Part shown: piece after piece, positions 26,534 to 36,018 of the stretch | How the letters are laid out: every line of letters begins with the position of its first letter | Position numbering within the stretch: the first letter of the stretch is position 1 | Source of the DNA: Pseudidiomarina sp. | GTDB lineage: Bacteria; Pseudomonadota; Gammaproteobacteria; Enterobacterales; Alteromonadaceae | Assembly: GCA_023260975.1 (NCBI GenBank) | Contig: JALQTK010000003.1 | Coordinates: forward strand, 39,445 to 103,444 | Reading direction: 5' to 3' | DNA length: 64,000 bases | Translations under genes and position numbers: made by a program | Notes under the pieces: generated by a model | What the model saw: the letters and a program-made list of their open reading frames with translations, nothing else | What the model was told of the DNA's origin: nothing | The model's database searches: none

Positions 26534-29020
26534 ATGACGTTAAAGAAGCTGTTTTTAAGTGCCTTGATAGCCGCGGTTGCTATGCCATCTGCTATTAGTG
26601 CCGAAAATTTTGTGGTTGAAGATATTCGCATACGCGGATTGCAGCGTGTCGCACTTGGTGCAGCGCTAACTTATATTCCGGTGCGTGTTGGCGATAGCAT
26701 TGATGATACCGTGATTCGGCAGAGCATTCGTTCGCTGTATTCATCGACCCATTTTAATAACGTGGTGGTAAAACGCGAAGGCGGCACTTTGGTATTTGAA
26801 GTGTCTGAGCGGCCGACTATCAGTGCCATCGACCTTGATGGCAATAAAGAATTAAAAGATGAGCAATTAATCGAATCATTAACCGAGCAGGGCATTGTTG
26901 AGGGTGAACCGCTTGATTTAACCACCATTGCCCAGGTCGAAACTGGGTTGGAAGATTTTTATCATTCGGTCGGCAAGTACAATGCCGATGTCTCGGTATC
27001 GGTGGTGAAGCAGCCGCGTAATCGCGTGCGTTTGAAGATCGAATTTGAAGAAGGCGAATCAGCCGCTATTCAACAGATCAATATTGTTGGTAATAACAGT
27101 TTTAGTGATGACGAAATACTGGCCCAGCTAGAATTAAAAGATGACCTGCCGTGGTGGAATCTTTTGGGTGAAACGCGTTATCAGAAATCACAGTTATCGG
27201 GTGATTTAGAAAGTTTAGAATCGTTCTACAAAGATCGCGGTTATTTGACCTTTGCGGTGGAATCGGTGCAAGTCACGATGACCCCAGATCGCAAAGGTAT
27301 ATATGTAACCATTAATATCAATGAGGGCGAGGTGTTCAACGTCCGTGAAAGTAAGGTTATTGGTGATTTACGTGGCCAAGAGGAAATCGTTGAACGGCTG
27401 ATTAAACAAAATGCTGGAACCCAGTATTCGGCCGCAGACGTGACTGCACGTGAAGAATACATTGCCAAATTATATGGCCGCTTTGGTTATGCCTATCCAG
27501 AAGTCAAAGCCTTCCCGACTATTATTGAAGAAAGTAACGAAGTCGATTTAACCTATTCGGTTAACCCAGGTAAGCGTATTTATGTCAACCGCATCTCATT
27601 TCGTGGCAATAGTGCCACCCAAGATGAAGTATTGCGGCGTGAAATGCGCCAGCTTGAAGGTGCTCCATTGAATGATGAGGCACTCGAGCAAGGTAAAGTT
27701 CGTCTTGAACGGCTTGGTTTTTTTGAAACAGTGGAGCACAGCACCGAGCGCGTACCTGGAGTAGATGATCAGGTTGATATTGAGTATGTGGTTAAAGAGC
27801 AGCCTTCAGGCTCGTTTGATTTTACCTTTGGCTACGGCGATTACTCGGGCTTGCAAATCGGTGCTGGAATTACACAAGATAACTTTTTAGGCACCGGTAA
27901 CCGCGCTGCGGTGAATATTAATACCAACCGCTACAGCCGTGATTTAAGTTTTAATTTTCTTAATCGTTACTTTACTCGCGACGGTATTAACTTATCCGGC
28001 GGCTTCTATTTGAGTGAGTTTGATGCCGGCCGGCAAGATAACCTGATTCGCTATAACAAGAAGCAATATGGCTTGCAGAGCAATGTGCAATTCCCCATTA
28101 ATGAAATATCCAGCCTGAGTTTTGGCTTGGCGTATCGTAATGAGGAAATCACGGATGTTGAAGGCTATGAGCAGATTCGACAATTTTATCGCCCCTATGT
28201 TGATCAGCAAGATCCCAACAAAGGGGTCGCTTTTGATATTGTTGAAGCAAGTTTCGGCTGGAATCGAGTGACGTTAAATCGCGGTATATTTCCCACCGCA
28301 GGGTCATCAAATATGATTATGTTTGATGTGACAGCGCCGATGAGTGATGTCAATTATTTCCGCTTAAGCTATGACTTCAAACATTTTGTACCGATCACCA
28401 CCGATCAAAGCTGGGTTTTTGCCACCCGTGTCAAACTTGGTTATGGTAACGGCTACGGCAAGGATTCACGCGGTAATGAGTACTTATTCCCGTTCTATGA
28501 AAACTTCCGCGTTGGTGGTGACCAAAACTTGCGTGGTTTTGAGGCGAATGCTATCGGCCCGCGGGCAATTTATCGTTATCCAGTGGAATTGCCTGGGACG
28601 CCGGGCTTTGATGGAGTACCAAGCGGCTTACCGGCGGCTCCAGGTGCTGATACCTTGGCGGTTAGTCAGTTCTCGGTTGGTGGTAATGCCATGTTCGTTG
28701 GCGGTTTTGAGTTGATTTTTCCAACCCCATTAATTAAAGACGATGCCAAGAATTCAGTACGCAGTAGTTTTTATGTTGATATTGGTAGTGTCTGGGATAC
28801 CGAGTTTCGTTATGATAACTACCGTAATTTAAGCTTGACGCCGACTTCGTTTCCATTAGAAGACTTCAGTTCACCAAGCAATTTTAGAGCATCGGCGGGT
28901 ATTGCTCTGCAGTGGTTGTCACCGATGGGGCCATTAACATTCTCTTTTGGGCGACCACTGAAAAGTGACGACGGTGATCGCACACAAACCTTTAGTTTCA
29001 ATTTTGGTACTAGTTTCTAG
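26534..29020 (+). CDS. bamA: Outer-membrane assembly factor BamA
   Basis: 828 residues from the ATG at 26534; a TTG at 26525 would add three residues. A signal peptide (LKKLFLSALIAAVAMPSAISA) precedes five POTRA domains (about 23-425; for example NFVVEDIRIRGLQRVALGAAL and IQQINIVGNNSFSDDEI), then the 16-strand barrel with FRVGGDQNLRGFEANAIGPR (the VRGF-type L6 motif, here LRGF) and a terminal phenylalanine (SFNFGTSF). It is the core of the complex that folds and inserts outer-membrane proteins. The next gene encodes the Skp chaperone that feeds it. Confidence 0.97.
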   Translation: MTLKKLFLSALIAAVAMPSAISAENFVVEDIRIRGLQRVALGAALTYIPVRVGDSIDDTVIRQSIRSLYSSTHFNNVVVKREGGTLVFEVSERPTISAIDLDGNKELKDEQLIESLTEQGIVEGEPLDLTTIAQVETGLEDFYHSVGKYNADVSVSVVKQPRNRVRLKIEFEEGESAAIQQINIVGNNSFSDDEILAQLELKDDLPWWNLLGETRYQKSQLSGDLESLESFYKDRGYLTFAVESVQVTMTPDRKGIYVTININEGEVFNVRESKVIGDLRGQEEIVERLIKQNAGTQYSAADVTAREEYIAKLYGRFGYAYPEVKAFPTIIEESNEVDLTYSVNPGKRIYVNRISFRGNSATQDEVLRREMRQLEGAPLNDEALEQGKVRLERLGFFETVEHSTERVPGVDDQVDIEYVVKEQPSGSFDFTFGYGDYSGLQIGAGITQDNFLGTGNRAAVNINTNRYSRDLSFNFLNRYFTRDGINLSGGFYLSEFDAGRQDNLIRYNKKQYGLQSNVQFPINEISSLSFGLAYRNEEITDVEGYEQIRQFYRPYVDQQDPNKGVAFDIVEASFGWNRVTLNRGIFPTAGSSNMIMFDVTAPMSDVNYFRLSYDFKHFVPITTDQSWVFATRVKLGYGNGYGKDSRGNEYLFPFYENFRVGGDQNLRGFEANAIGPRAIYRYPVELPGTPGFDGVPSGLPAAPGADTLAVSQFSVGGNAMFVGGFELIFPTPLIKDDAKNSVRSSFYVDIGSVWDTEFRYDNYRNLSLTPTSFPLEDFSSPSNFRASAGIALQWLSPMGPLTFSFGRPLKSDDGDRTQTFSFNFGTSF

Positions 29021-29054
29021 TAACTATTTTAGCGCGTAAGCAAAGGAGTTTATC

Positions 29055-29570
29055 GTGAATACATTAGTAAAAGCAGTGACTTTATCAGCATTATTAGCCG
29101 TTAGCGTATTTGCCACTAGTGCCGAGGCGCAGCAAAAAATCGGCGTGGTTAATTTTCAGTTAGTGTTCCAGAATTTACCTGAGACACAAATGATTGAAAG
29201 TACCGTGCAAGAAAAAATGAAAGTACAGAATGACGAATTACGCTCACTTGAATCGCAAATGACTAAATTGGGCGAAGACTTTCAGCGTGACCAAGCGACT
29301 TTATCTAATCGCGAAAAATTAGAAATTCAGCGCAAAATGGAAGTATTGGAAGCAACTTACAAGTTGAAAGGCCAAGCCTTCAATGAAGATGCGCAACGCT
29401 ATATGCAGCAAGAGCGCAATACCGTACTTGCTAAAATTGCTCGCGAAGCCGAAGCCTTGGCAAAAGCGCAAGGTTTTGATGTGGTGTTAGATGCTACCAC
29501 AGTTATTTTTGCTGCTGACGCAATTGACCTTTCGCAACAACTGATTACTAAGTTGAAAGCGAGTAACTAA
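29055..29570 (+). CDS. skp: Periplasmic chaperone Skp (OmpH family)
   Basis: A 171-residue protein with GTG start after AAAGGAG. Signal peptide LVKAVTLSALLAVSVFATSAEA, then the OmpH pattern QKIGVVNFQLVFQNLPE and a long charged helical region (residues 50-130) that forms the tentacles of the Skp trimer. It holds unfolded outer-membrane proteins during transit through the periplasm. It lies 34 bases after bamA and one base before lpxD. Confidence 0.94.
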   Translation: MNTLVKAVTLSALLAVSVFATSAEAQQKIGVVNFQLVFQNLPETQMIESTVQEKMKVQNDELRSLESQMTKLGEDFQRDQATLSNREKLEIQRKMEVLEATYKLKGQAFNEDAQRYMQQERNTVLAKIAREAEALAKAQGFDVVLDATTVIFAADAIDLSQQLITKLKASN

Positions 29571-29571
29571 C

Positions 29572-30606
29572 TTGACGACAGCATTTAGCCTACAGCAGCT
29601 GGCAGAAAAAATCGGCGCTGAGGTGGTCGGCGATGATTCGATGATCATCACCGCAGTCGCCACACTTGCCTCGGCTAAGCCGGGGCAAATTGCATTTCTA
29701 GCCAATGAAAAATACCGTAGCCAAGTCGATAGTACCGCGGCCAGCGCCATTATTGTCGCCCCCAATGTGACTGTGCCAGGGCATCTGGCGGCATTACGGG
29801 TGAGCAATCCCTATGCCGGTTTCGCTCGCATCGCACAGCTGTTAGATAACACCCCGAATCCGGCGCAGGGTATTGATGCAAGCGCGCGCATAGGGGCTAA
29901 TGTGATACTTGGTGACAACGTCCATATTGGCCCTAACACCGTGATTGCTGATAACGTGGTGCTTGCTAATGATGTCATGATTGGTGCGGGTTGCTACGTG
30001 GGCGAAGGTGTGCGCATTGGTGAGGGTAGCAAGCTGTGGCAACACGTGGTGGTCTATCACGCCTGTGTTATTGGCAACCATTGCTTGATCCATAGCGGCA
30101 GCGTAATCGGTGCCGATGGTTTCGGTTGGGCCAACGAGGCGGGTAAGTGGATAAAAATTCCACAGCTGGGTCGGGTGGTTATTGGTGATCGGGTCGACAT
30201 TGGTGCTAGCACTACGATTGACCGCGGTGCTCTGGACGATACGATTATTAGTAACGGGGTGATTATTGATAATCAATGTCAAATTGCCCACAACGTATTT
30301 ATCGATGAAGATACCGCAATTGCCGGATGCAGCGTGTTGGCTGGTAGCTGCCGTATTGGTAAACGCTGTTTGATCGGCGGCGCCAGTGCGATAAACGGAC
30401 ATATTAGTATTTGTGACGATGTGCAAATAAGCGGTTTCTCAATGGTCATTAAAGAGATTACCGAGCCAGGTGCTTATGCATCGGGTATGCCAGCCGCACC
30501 GCAGCGCGAATGGCGCCGCAATGGAGCGCGTTACCGTCAGCTGGATGAGCTATTCCAACGGGTTAAACAATTAGAAAAACAAAATAATAACGAAGCTGGA
30601 GAGTGA
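29572..30606 (+). CDS. lpxD: UDP-3-O-acylglucosamine N-acyltransferase
   Basis: A 344-residue protein starting with TTG directly after the skp stop. The N-terminal uridine-binding domain ([17 protein letters not shown]) is followed by hexapeptide repeats forming a left-handed beta helix ([22 protein letters not shown]). The catalytic histidine is in [16 protein letters not shown], and a C-terminal helix ends the protein. It adds the second acyl chain in lipid A synthesis. Its stop overlaps the fabZ start (GTGA). Confidence 0.96.
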   Translation: MTTAFSLQQLAEKIGAEVVGDDSMIITAVATLASAKPGQIAFLANEKYRSQVDSTAASAIIVAPNVTVPGHLAALRVSNPYAGFARIAQLLDNTPNPAQGIDASARIGANVILGDNVHIGPNTVIADNVVLANDVMIGAGCYVGEGVRIGEGSKLWQHVVVYHACVIGNHCLIHSGSVIGADGFGWANEAGKWIKIPQLGRVVIGDRVDIGASTTIDRGALDDTIISNGVIIDNQCQIAHNVFIDEDTAIAGCSVLAGSCRIGKRCLIGGASAINGHISICDDVQISGFSMVIKEITEPGAYASGMPAAPQREWRRNGARYRQLDELFQRVKQLEKQNNNEAGE

Positions 30607-31064
30607 GCGTGGTCGAGCAACAAGGCGCTTTTGATATTAAAGAAGTTTTACGGTTATTACCGCATCGCTACCCATTTTTATTAGTGGATAAAGTGCTTGC
30701 CTGTGATGCGAAGACGCATATTCATGCGATCAAAAATGTCAGCGTTAATGAACCTATGTTTACCGGGCATTTTCCGGAAAATCCAATTTTCCCTGGCGTG
30801 TTGATTCTTGAAGCGTTAGCGCAAGCCGCTGGCTTATTAGGTTTTAAAATTAGCAGCAGCGAACCTGGGGTAAACGACCTATACTTATTTGCCGGGGTTG
30901 ATAATGCGCGTTTTAAACGGCAAGTTTTACCGGGTGATACGCTGCATTTGCATGTCACTTTTGCCAAAGAGCGTCGCGGTATCTGGGTGTTTTCTGGGCG
31001 TGCTGAGGTTGATGGTGAATTAGCCTGCAGTGCTGACATTATCTGTGCCAGACGAGAAGTTTAA
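30603..31064 (+). CDS. fabZ: 3-hydroxyacyl-ACP dehydratase FabZ
   Basis: A 153-residue hot-dog fold enzyme, GTG start overlapping the lpxD stop. The catalytic histidine is H21 in [14 protein letters not shown] and the glutamate is in [15 protein letters not shown], with [11 protein letters not shown] between them. It dehydrates 3-hydroxyacyl-ACP in fatty acid synthesis and competes with the Lpx acyltransferases for 3-hydroxymyristoyl-ACP, which explains its place within the lpx genes. Confidence 0.97.
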   Translation: MSVVEQQGAFDIKEVLRLLPHRYPFLLVDKVLACDAKTHIHAIKNVSVNEPMFTGHFPENPIFPGVLILEALAQAAGLLGFKISSSEPGVNDLYLFAGVDNARFKRQVLPGDTLHLHVTFAKERRGIWVFSGRAEVDGELACSADIICARREV

Positions 31065-31829
31065 GTGATTCATTCGACTGCAATAATTGATCCAGCAGCG
31101 CAGCTTGGGCGCAATGTTGAAATTGGTCCCTATAGTATTATTGGCGCTGATGTAGTGATTGGTGATGACTGTATCATTGGTCCCCATGTGGTGTTGCGTG
31201 GACCAACCGTATTAGGTCGTAATAACCGTATTTTTCAGTTTGCCTCGGTGGGTGAAGATTGCCAAGATAAGAAATTCAAAGGCGAGCCGACCCAGCTGGT
31301 TATTGGTGATAACAACATTATTCGTGAGTTTGTCACTATTCATCGTGGCACCACACAAGATCAAGGCATTACCCGTATCGGCAGTGATAACTTGTTGATG
31401 GCGTATGTTCACGTGGCGCATGATTGTGTCGTTGGTGACCATGTTATTCTGGCGAATAACACCACCTTAGCCGGCCATGTGCATGTTGGAGATTGGGCTA
31501 TTCTCGGTGGCTTTACCGGAGTTCATCAGTTTTGTCATATCGGTGCGCATGCATTTACTGCGGTTAACTCGGTGGTGGTACAAGACATACCGCCATACAT
31601 TATGGCGCAAGGCCACAATGCTGTGCCGCGAACGATTAATAGCGAAGGATTAAAACGCCGTGGTTTCAGTGCCGAGCAAATTAGCACTATTAAGCGTGCC
31701 TTCAAGATCCTCTATCGCCAAGGTCATACTGTGAGCGAAGCGGTAGAGAAAATGAATGAATTACAAGCCACTGAATTGCAGCCGTTGATTGATTTTGTGC
31801 AACAAAGTGCTCGAGGAATTATTCGCTAA
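31065..31829 (+). CDS. lpxA: UDP-N-acetylglucosamine acyltransferase
   Basis: A 254-residue hexapeptide-repeat acyltransferase with GTG start immediately after the fabZ stop. Repeats run from IIDPAAQLGRNVEIGPYSIIG to VHVGDWAILGGFTGVHQFCHIG; the catalytic histidine is in AYVHVAHDCVVGDHV. The C-terminal helical domain starts at NSEGLKRRGFSAEQI. It starts lipid A synthesis by transferring the 3-hydroxyacyl chain from ACP to UDP-GlcNAc. Confidence 0.97.
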   Translation: MIHSTAIIDPAAQLGRNVEIGPYSIIGADVVIGDDCIIGPHVVLRGPTVLGRNNRIFQFASVGEDCQDKKFKGEPTQLVIGDNNIIREFVTIHRGTTQDQGITRIGSDNLLMAYVHVAHDCVVGDHVILANNTTLAGHVHVGDWAILGGFTGVHQFCHIGAHAFTAVNSVVVQDIPPYIMAQGHNAVPRTINSEGLKRRGFSAEQISTIKRAFKILYRQGHTVSEAVEKMNELQATELQPLIDFVQQSARGIIR

Positions 31830-31831
31830 CC

Positions 31832-33007
31832 GTGACTACTGCTAACAATCCCCTCATCTTTGCACTGATAGCCGGTGAACATTCCGGCGATTTGCTTGGT
31901 GCTGGATTAGTCAGCCAGTTGCGTCAAATGTTTCCACAGGCCGAGTTTGTCGGGGTAGGTGGTCCGTTGATGCAGGCACAAGGGCTGAAAAGCTTAGTGC
32001 CAATGGAGGATTTGGCGGTGATGGGAGTGGTTGAGGTGATCAGCCGCTTACCGACGTTATTGCGCCATCGGCGCGTACTCAAGCGCCACTTTTTGCAGCA
32101 ACCACCGGCGGTATTCATTGGTATAGATGCCCCTGATTTTAACTTGCCCATTGCAAAATCCTTAAAAGCCGCTGGTATTGCCACTGTGCACTATGTGAGC
32201 CCGTCGGTGTGGGCTTGGCGCCAAGGGCGCATTCACGGTATTAAGCAAGCGGTTGATCATGTCTTGTGTTTATTGCCGTTCGAAAAAGCCTTTTATGACC
32301 AGCACCAACTTGCTGCCACGTTTGTCGGTCATCCGTTAGCCGATCGTATTCCATTCCACAGTGATCGCGATGCGGCCAGGCAACAGCTGGCATTGCAGCT
32401 TGATAACCAGCAGCGCGTAGTGGCGTTATTACCGGGCAGTCGCAGTGGTGAGTTAAAGCGGCTGGGGCCATTATTCCTGCAAGCCGCGCAAAATCTCGCC
32501 CAACGGCATCCACGATGGCGCTTTATTGCACCCATGATTTCGGCAGCACGCGAAGCTCAGTTTAGACAATTACAACAGCGTTATGCACCGAACTTAGCAG
32601 TACAGATTATCAGCGGTGAGGCACGCACGGCGATGGCCGCCGCCGATGCGGTGTTATTGACCTCGGGTACGGTAACCTTGGAAGCTATGCTAATTAAACG
32701 CCCGATGGTAGTGGCTTACCGTTTTAATTGGCTGAGTTTTTTACTAATCAAACGTCTATTCAAAGCGGCTTTTTTCAGTTTGCCCAACTTATTGGCAGGG
32801 CGTCGTCTGGTACCTGAAATCGTGCAAGGCGAAGTGAGTGCTGAACGTCTCGCTACTGAGCTGGAGTTGTTGCTGAGTGAAACCAACAGCGCACTCATTA
32901 GCGAATTTAGCGCTCTACATCAGCAGTTACAGCAAGACGCTGACTGCCTCAGTGCTGAGGTAGTTGCTACGCTGGTTAAGCAGCGTAGTAATCCTCACGC
33001 TGATTAG
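31832..33007 (+). CDS. lpxB: Lipid-A-disaccharide synthase
   Basis: A 391-residue GT19 glycosyltransferase, GTG start two bases after lpxA. Family motifs: AGEHSGDLLGAGLV, FIGIDAPDFNLPIAKSLKAAGI, YVSPSVWAWRQGR, LPGSRSGELKRL and the C-terminal TSGTVTLEAMLIKRPMVVAYR. It joins lipid X to UDP-diacylglucosamine. In most relatives rnhB and dnaE follow; here a pirin gene follows instead. Confidence 0.96.
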   Translation: MTTANNPLIFALIAGEHSGDLLGAGLVSQLRQMFPQAEFVGVGGPLMQAQGLKSLVPMEDLAVMGVVEVISRLPTLLRHRRVLKRHFLQQPPAVFIGIDAPDFNLPIAKSLKAAGIATVHYVSPSVWAWRQGRIHGIKQAVDHVLCLLPFEKAFYDQHQLAATFVGHPLADRIPFHSDRDAARQQLALQLDNQQRVVALLPGSRSGELKRLGPLFLQAAQNLAQRHPRWRFIAPMISAAREAQFRQLQQRYAPNLAVQIISGEARTAMAAADAVLLTSGTVTLEAMLIKRPMVVAYRFNWLSFLLIKRLFKAAFFSLPNLLAGRRLVPEIVQGEVSAERLATELELLLSETNSALISEFSALHQQLQQDADCLSAEVVATLVKQRSNPHAD

Positions 33008-33050
33008 TGCGATAGTCGAAATTTTCCTACGGTTGTTATGGAGCGTCATT

Positions 33051-33878
33051 ATGAACTCAGTGATTTTAAGTCGTCATAGAGGAATGCCAGCGCAAGATGG
33101 CGCTGGGGTGAAGCTAACCCGGATAATCAATCAACCGAGTTTACGCTATCAAGATCCATTTTTGATGTTGGATGAATTTCGTTCGGATAATCCTAATGAT
33201 TATATTGCCGGTTTTCCGCCCCATCCGCACCGCGGTTTTGTCACCCTAACCTATATGCTCGCTGGGCGTATGGAACACCAGGACTCGGTTGGTAATAGCG
33301 GGGTTGTTGAGGCGGGTGGAGCGCAATGGATGAAAGCTGCGCGCGGCATTATCCATGCCGAAATGCCGAAACAACTGGATGGTTTGATGTGGGGGTTTCA
33401 GTTGTGGATCAATTTGCCTGCAGCAGAGAAAATGAGTCCGTCTGCATGGGCCGATTACCCGCAAACGACGATTCCTGAGGTGCACTACGCTGAGTCGTTG
33501 GTACGAGTGATTGCGGGCGAATTTGGCCAACAAACTGGACCGATTCAGCAACCCCAACAGCGTTTTTTAATGCTTGATGTGCGGCTGCAGCAAGGCGCCC
33601 CGGTAATCATTGCTAGTGCTGGACAAGCCTGTCGCTTAGGCTACGTTTATCAGGGCACGGTTGCGGTCAACGGTGACATCGTGCAGCAGGGTGAGCTGGT
33701 GCGGCTAGCGGCCGATGCTACGCTTGAACTGAGCAGTACTGACGAGGCGGCGATGATGGTTCTTGCTGGCCAGCCGATTGATGAGCCGATCGTCCAGCAT
33801 GGTCCCTTTGTGATGAATACCAGGCAGGAAATTGAGCAAGCCATATTTGACTATAAGCACGGTCGGCTGACCGCTTAA
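33051..33878 (+). CDS. Pirin family protein
   Basis: The track start at 32964 lies in lpxB; the ATG at 33051 (MNSVILSRHRGMPAQDG) has GGAG nine bases upstream and gives 275 residues. It is a bicupin with the metal-binding N-terminal cupin pattern FPPHPHRGFVTLTYMLAGRMEHQDS and the family block EAGGAQWMKAARGIIHAEMPK. Bacterial pirins have been reported as quercetin 2,3-dioxygenases or as partners of metabolic enzymes; the role here is unknown. The following quinone oxidoreductase, 18 bases on, may be co-transcribed. Confidence 0.9.
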   Translation: MNSVILSRHRGMPAQDGAGVKLTRIINQPSLRYQDPFLMLDEFRSDNPNDYIAGFPPHPHRGFVTLTYMLAGRMEHQDSVGNSGVVEAGGAQWMKAARGIIHAEMPKQLDGLMWGFQLWINLPAAEKMSPSAWADYPQTTIPEVHYAESLVRVIAGEFGQQTGPIQQPQQRFLMLDVRLQQGAPVIIASAGQACRLGYVYQGTVAVNGDIVQQGELVRLAADATLELSSTDEAAMMVLAGQPIDEPIVQHGPFVMNTRQEIEQAIFDYKHGRLTA

Positions 33879-33896
33879 AAACAACCTGGAACCGCT

Positions 33897-34865
33897 ATGA
33901 ATAAGGTATTTGCGCTACACAATGAGAACGGCATCTTACGCCAGCAACCGCTGCAGCTTCCTGAGTTAGCCGCTGATGAGGTACAAATTGAAGTGCACTA
34001 TGCCGGCGTGAACCGTGCCGATGTCGTGCAGTTAGCGGGTAACTATCCACCACCAGCAGGAGCGAGCGAGATTATTGGGCTGGAAGTTTCCGGTACTGTG
34101 GTTGCCTGCGGTGCGCTGGTTCATCATGTCGCGGTTGGCGATGCGGTGTGCGCGCTGCTTAGTGGCGGTGGCTATGCCAGTCATGTCAATGTCCCAGCCG
34201 GCCAGGTACTGGCTATTCCTGCGGGGCTTAGCATGGCCGAAGCCGGCGCTATTTGTGAAGTATTTGCGACGGCTTGGTTCAATTGTTTTATGTTGGCGGC
34301 ACTGCAGCCGGGCGAGCGCTTGCTGCTGCATGCGGGTGCTTCTGCGGTGGGTCAGGCAGCAATTCAACTGGCGCGCTGGCAAGGTATTCACTGTTTTGTT
34401 ACGGTCGGTAGCGAAGCCAAATTACAGCATTGTTTGCAGTTAGGCGCGCAAGCTGGTTGGAATCGCCAGCACGGCGATTTTGTTGCGGCGGTGCGAGATT
34501 GGGGTGGTGCTGATGTGATATTAGATTGTGTTGGTGCGAATTATTTGGCGAGTAATCAGCAGGTACTCAATATCGATGGTCGGTTAGTATTAATCGGCCT
34601 ACTTGGTGGCCGCCACGCGGAACTTGATATGGGCTTGATGCTGATGAAGCGACAACGGTTGCAGGGCAGTACCTTACGCAGTCAACCGAAGGCTATCAAA
34701 GCTGAAATTATGGCGCAATTACAGCAGCAGCTGTGGCCGCAGTTTAGTGCTGGTCGCTTCAGCGTTGGTATCGATACTATTTATCCATGGGACCAAGCAA
34801 ATACCGCGTTAGCACGCTTAGCAAGCAATGATAGTATGGGGAAATTGCTATTACAGGTGCAGTGA
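33897..34865 (+). CDS. NAD(P)H quinone oxidoreductase (zeta-crystallin / PIG3-like)
   Basis: A 322-residue medium-chain dehydrogenase without the zinc-binding cysteines. N-terminal GroES-like domain with VHYAGVNRADVVQLAGNYPPPAGASEIIGLEVSG, typical of the PIG3 group, and a Rossmann domain with LLHAGASAVGQAAIQLARWQGI (about residues 142-163). It probably reduces quinones with NADPH; this is family knowledge and the substrate is not fixed by sequence. Confidence 0.88.
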   Translation: MNKVFALHNENGILRQQPLQLPELAADEVQIEVHYAGVNRADVVQLAGNYPPPAGASEIIGLEVSGTVVACGALVHHVAVGDAVCALLSGGGYASHVNVPAGQVLAIPAGLSMAEAGAICEVFATAWFNCFMLAALQPGERLLLHAGASAVGQAAIQLARWQGIHCFVTVGSEAKLQHCLQLGAQAGWNRQHGDFVAAVRDWGGADVILDCVGANYLASNQQVLNIDGRLVLIGLLGGRHAELDMGLMLMKRQRLQGSTLRSQPKAIKAEIMAQLQQQLWPQFSAGRFSVGIDTIYPWDQANTALARLASNDSMGKLLLQVQ

Positions 34866-34891
34866 ATTAGCGACTACGACGGGCGATAAAG

Positions 34892-34976
34892 TGGTGGAGG
34901 GGGCAGGATTCGAACCTGCGAAGGCTGAGCCGTCAGATTTACAGTCTGATCCCTTTGACCGCTCGGGAACCCCTCC
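34892..34976 (-). tRNA. tRNA-Tyr (anticodon GTA)
   Basis: On the minus strand an 85-base tRNA folds with acceptor stem GGAGGGG / CCCCTCC, an encoded CCA end, anticodon loop CTGTAAA in the stem CAGA/TCTG, a long variable arm as expected for a class II tRNA, and the T arm GCAGGTTCGAATCCTGC. It stands alone, on the strand opposite to both neighbours. No att-like duplication of its 3' end was noticed nearby. Confidence 0.96.
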
Positions 34977-35074
34977 ACTGCAATGAGCGGGCATAATAGC
35001 AGATTGAGACTGGCTGTAAACCCCGTTATGATGATTTACCCGATGCAATCAGGCAGCAATCGAATGAGCAACCC

Positions 35075-35983
35075 ATGGGTGTAGCAATAGCAGCAGAAAC
35101 AGATGAACGAATTGCCCACTTTTTAGACCGCTTATGGCTTAAACAGGGGGTAAGTAAGCATACCAGTAGCGCTTATCAAACCGATTTACGTAATTTTGAA
35201 CGGTTCTTAACTAGTCATCACCAGGGTAGTTTACTGCAGGCTAAGGCCAATCATCTGGAAGATTATTTATTGTGGCGAAGGCAACAAGGGTTATCTCCAC
35301 GCAGTACCAATCGAGCCTTAAGCGCGATTAAAAAATTTTATCAATATGCCTGCGCTGAGCGTCTGTGTGAGCATGATCCTAGCAGTCGACTAAAGCGCCC
35401 CAAGCAACCACAAACTATTCCACATAGCCTATCAGAGGCCGAAGTTGATGCTTTGTTACAGGCTCCAGTGGTGGACGATCCATTGCAACTGCGCGACCGC
35501 GCCATGCTCGAAGTACTCTATGCAAGTGGTTTGCGGGTGACTGAGTTGGTGCACCTAAGCGCCAGTCAGGTTTCCATTTCGCAAGGCTTGGTGCGGGTCA
35601 TTGGTAAGGGCGATAAGGAGCGCTTAGTGCCGCTTGGTGAGGAGGCACTGGATTGGTTGCAACGCTATTTGCGCGAGGCGCGACCTGAGTTTCTTAAGCA
35701 ACCCTGTGATTGGCTGTTTATAACCCGCCGTGGCGGACCATTAACGCGACAAGCATTTTGGCATCGAATCAAGTATTATGCTGCACAGGCAGATATCCGC
35801 TCGCATTTATCGCCGCACACCCTTCGCCATGCTTTCGCAACGCATTTGCTGAATCATGGCGCCGACCTTCGGGTGTTGCAGATGTTGTTGGGTCATAGCG
35901 ATTTATCCACCACACAAATTTACACCCACGTTGCGCGTGAGCGCTTGCAGCAATTGCATGCAGCGCACCATCCTCGTGCATAA
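35075..35983 (+). CDS. xerD: Tyrosine recombinase XerD
   Basis: A 302-residue tyrosine recombinase. The N-terminal SAM-like core-binding domain (IAHFLDRLWLKQGVSKHTSSAYQTDLRNFERFL) precedes the catalytic domain: Arg in LYASGLRVTELVHL, Lys in GKGDKERLVPLG, HxxR in SPHTLRHAFATHLL, His in GHSDLSTTQIYTHV with the nucleophile Tyr. With XerC it resolves chromosome dimers at dif. The xerD-dsbC-recJ order as in E. coli decides XerD against XerC or a phage integrase. Confidence 0.95.
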   Translation: MGVAIAAETDERIAHFLDRLWLKQGVSKHTSSAYQTDLRNFERFLTSHHQGSLLQAKANHLEDYLLWRRQQGLSPRSTNRALSAIKKFYQYACAERLCEHDPSSRLKRPKQPQTIPHSLSEAEVDALLQAPVVDDPLQLRDRAMLEVLYASGLRVTELVHLSASQVSISQGLVRVIGKGDKERLVPLGEEALDWLQRYLREARPEFLKQPCDWLFITRRGGPLTRQAFWHRIKYYAAQADIRSHLSPHTLRHAFATHLLNHGADLRVLQMLLGHSDLSTTQIYTHVARERLQQLHAAHHPRA

Positions 35984-36018
35984 ATGTAGTTACTAAAGTG
36001 ACCGTTAAGGATTGAATT

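Noticed and set aside
29842-30426. 194-residue antisense ORF within lpxD
   Set aside because: It mirrors the hexapeptide repeats of lpxD, has no ribosome site and no recognisable protein features.
34892-35983. tRNA gene beside a tyrosine recombinase, as in an integrated island
   Set aside because: The recombinase is XerD by motif and by the xerD-dsbC-recJ order, no phage or cargo genes follow, and no direct repeat of the tRNA end was noticed.
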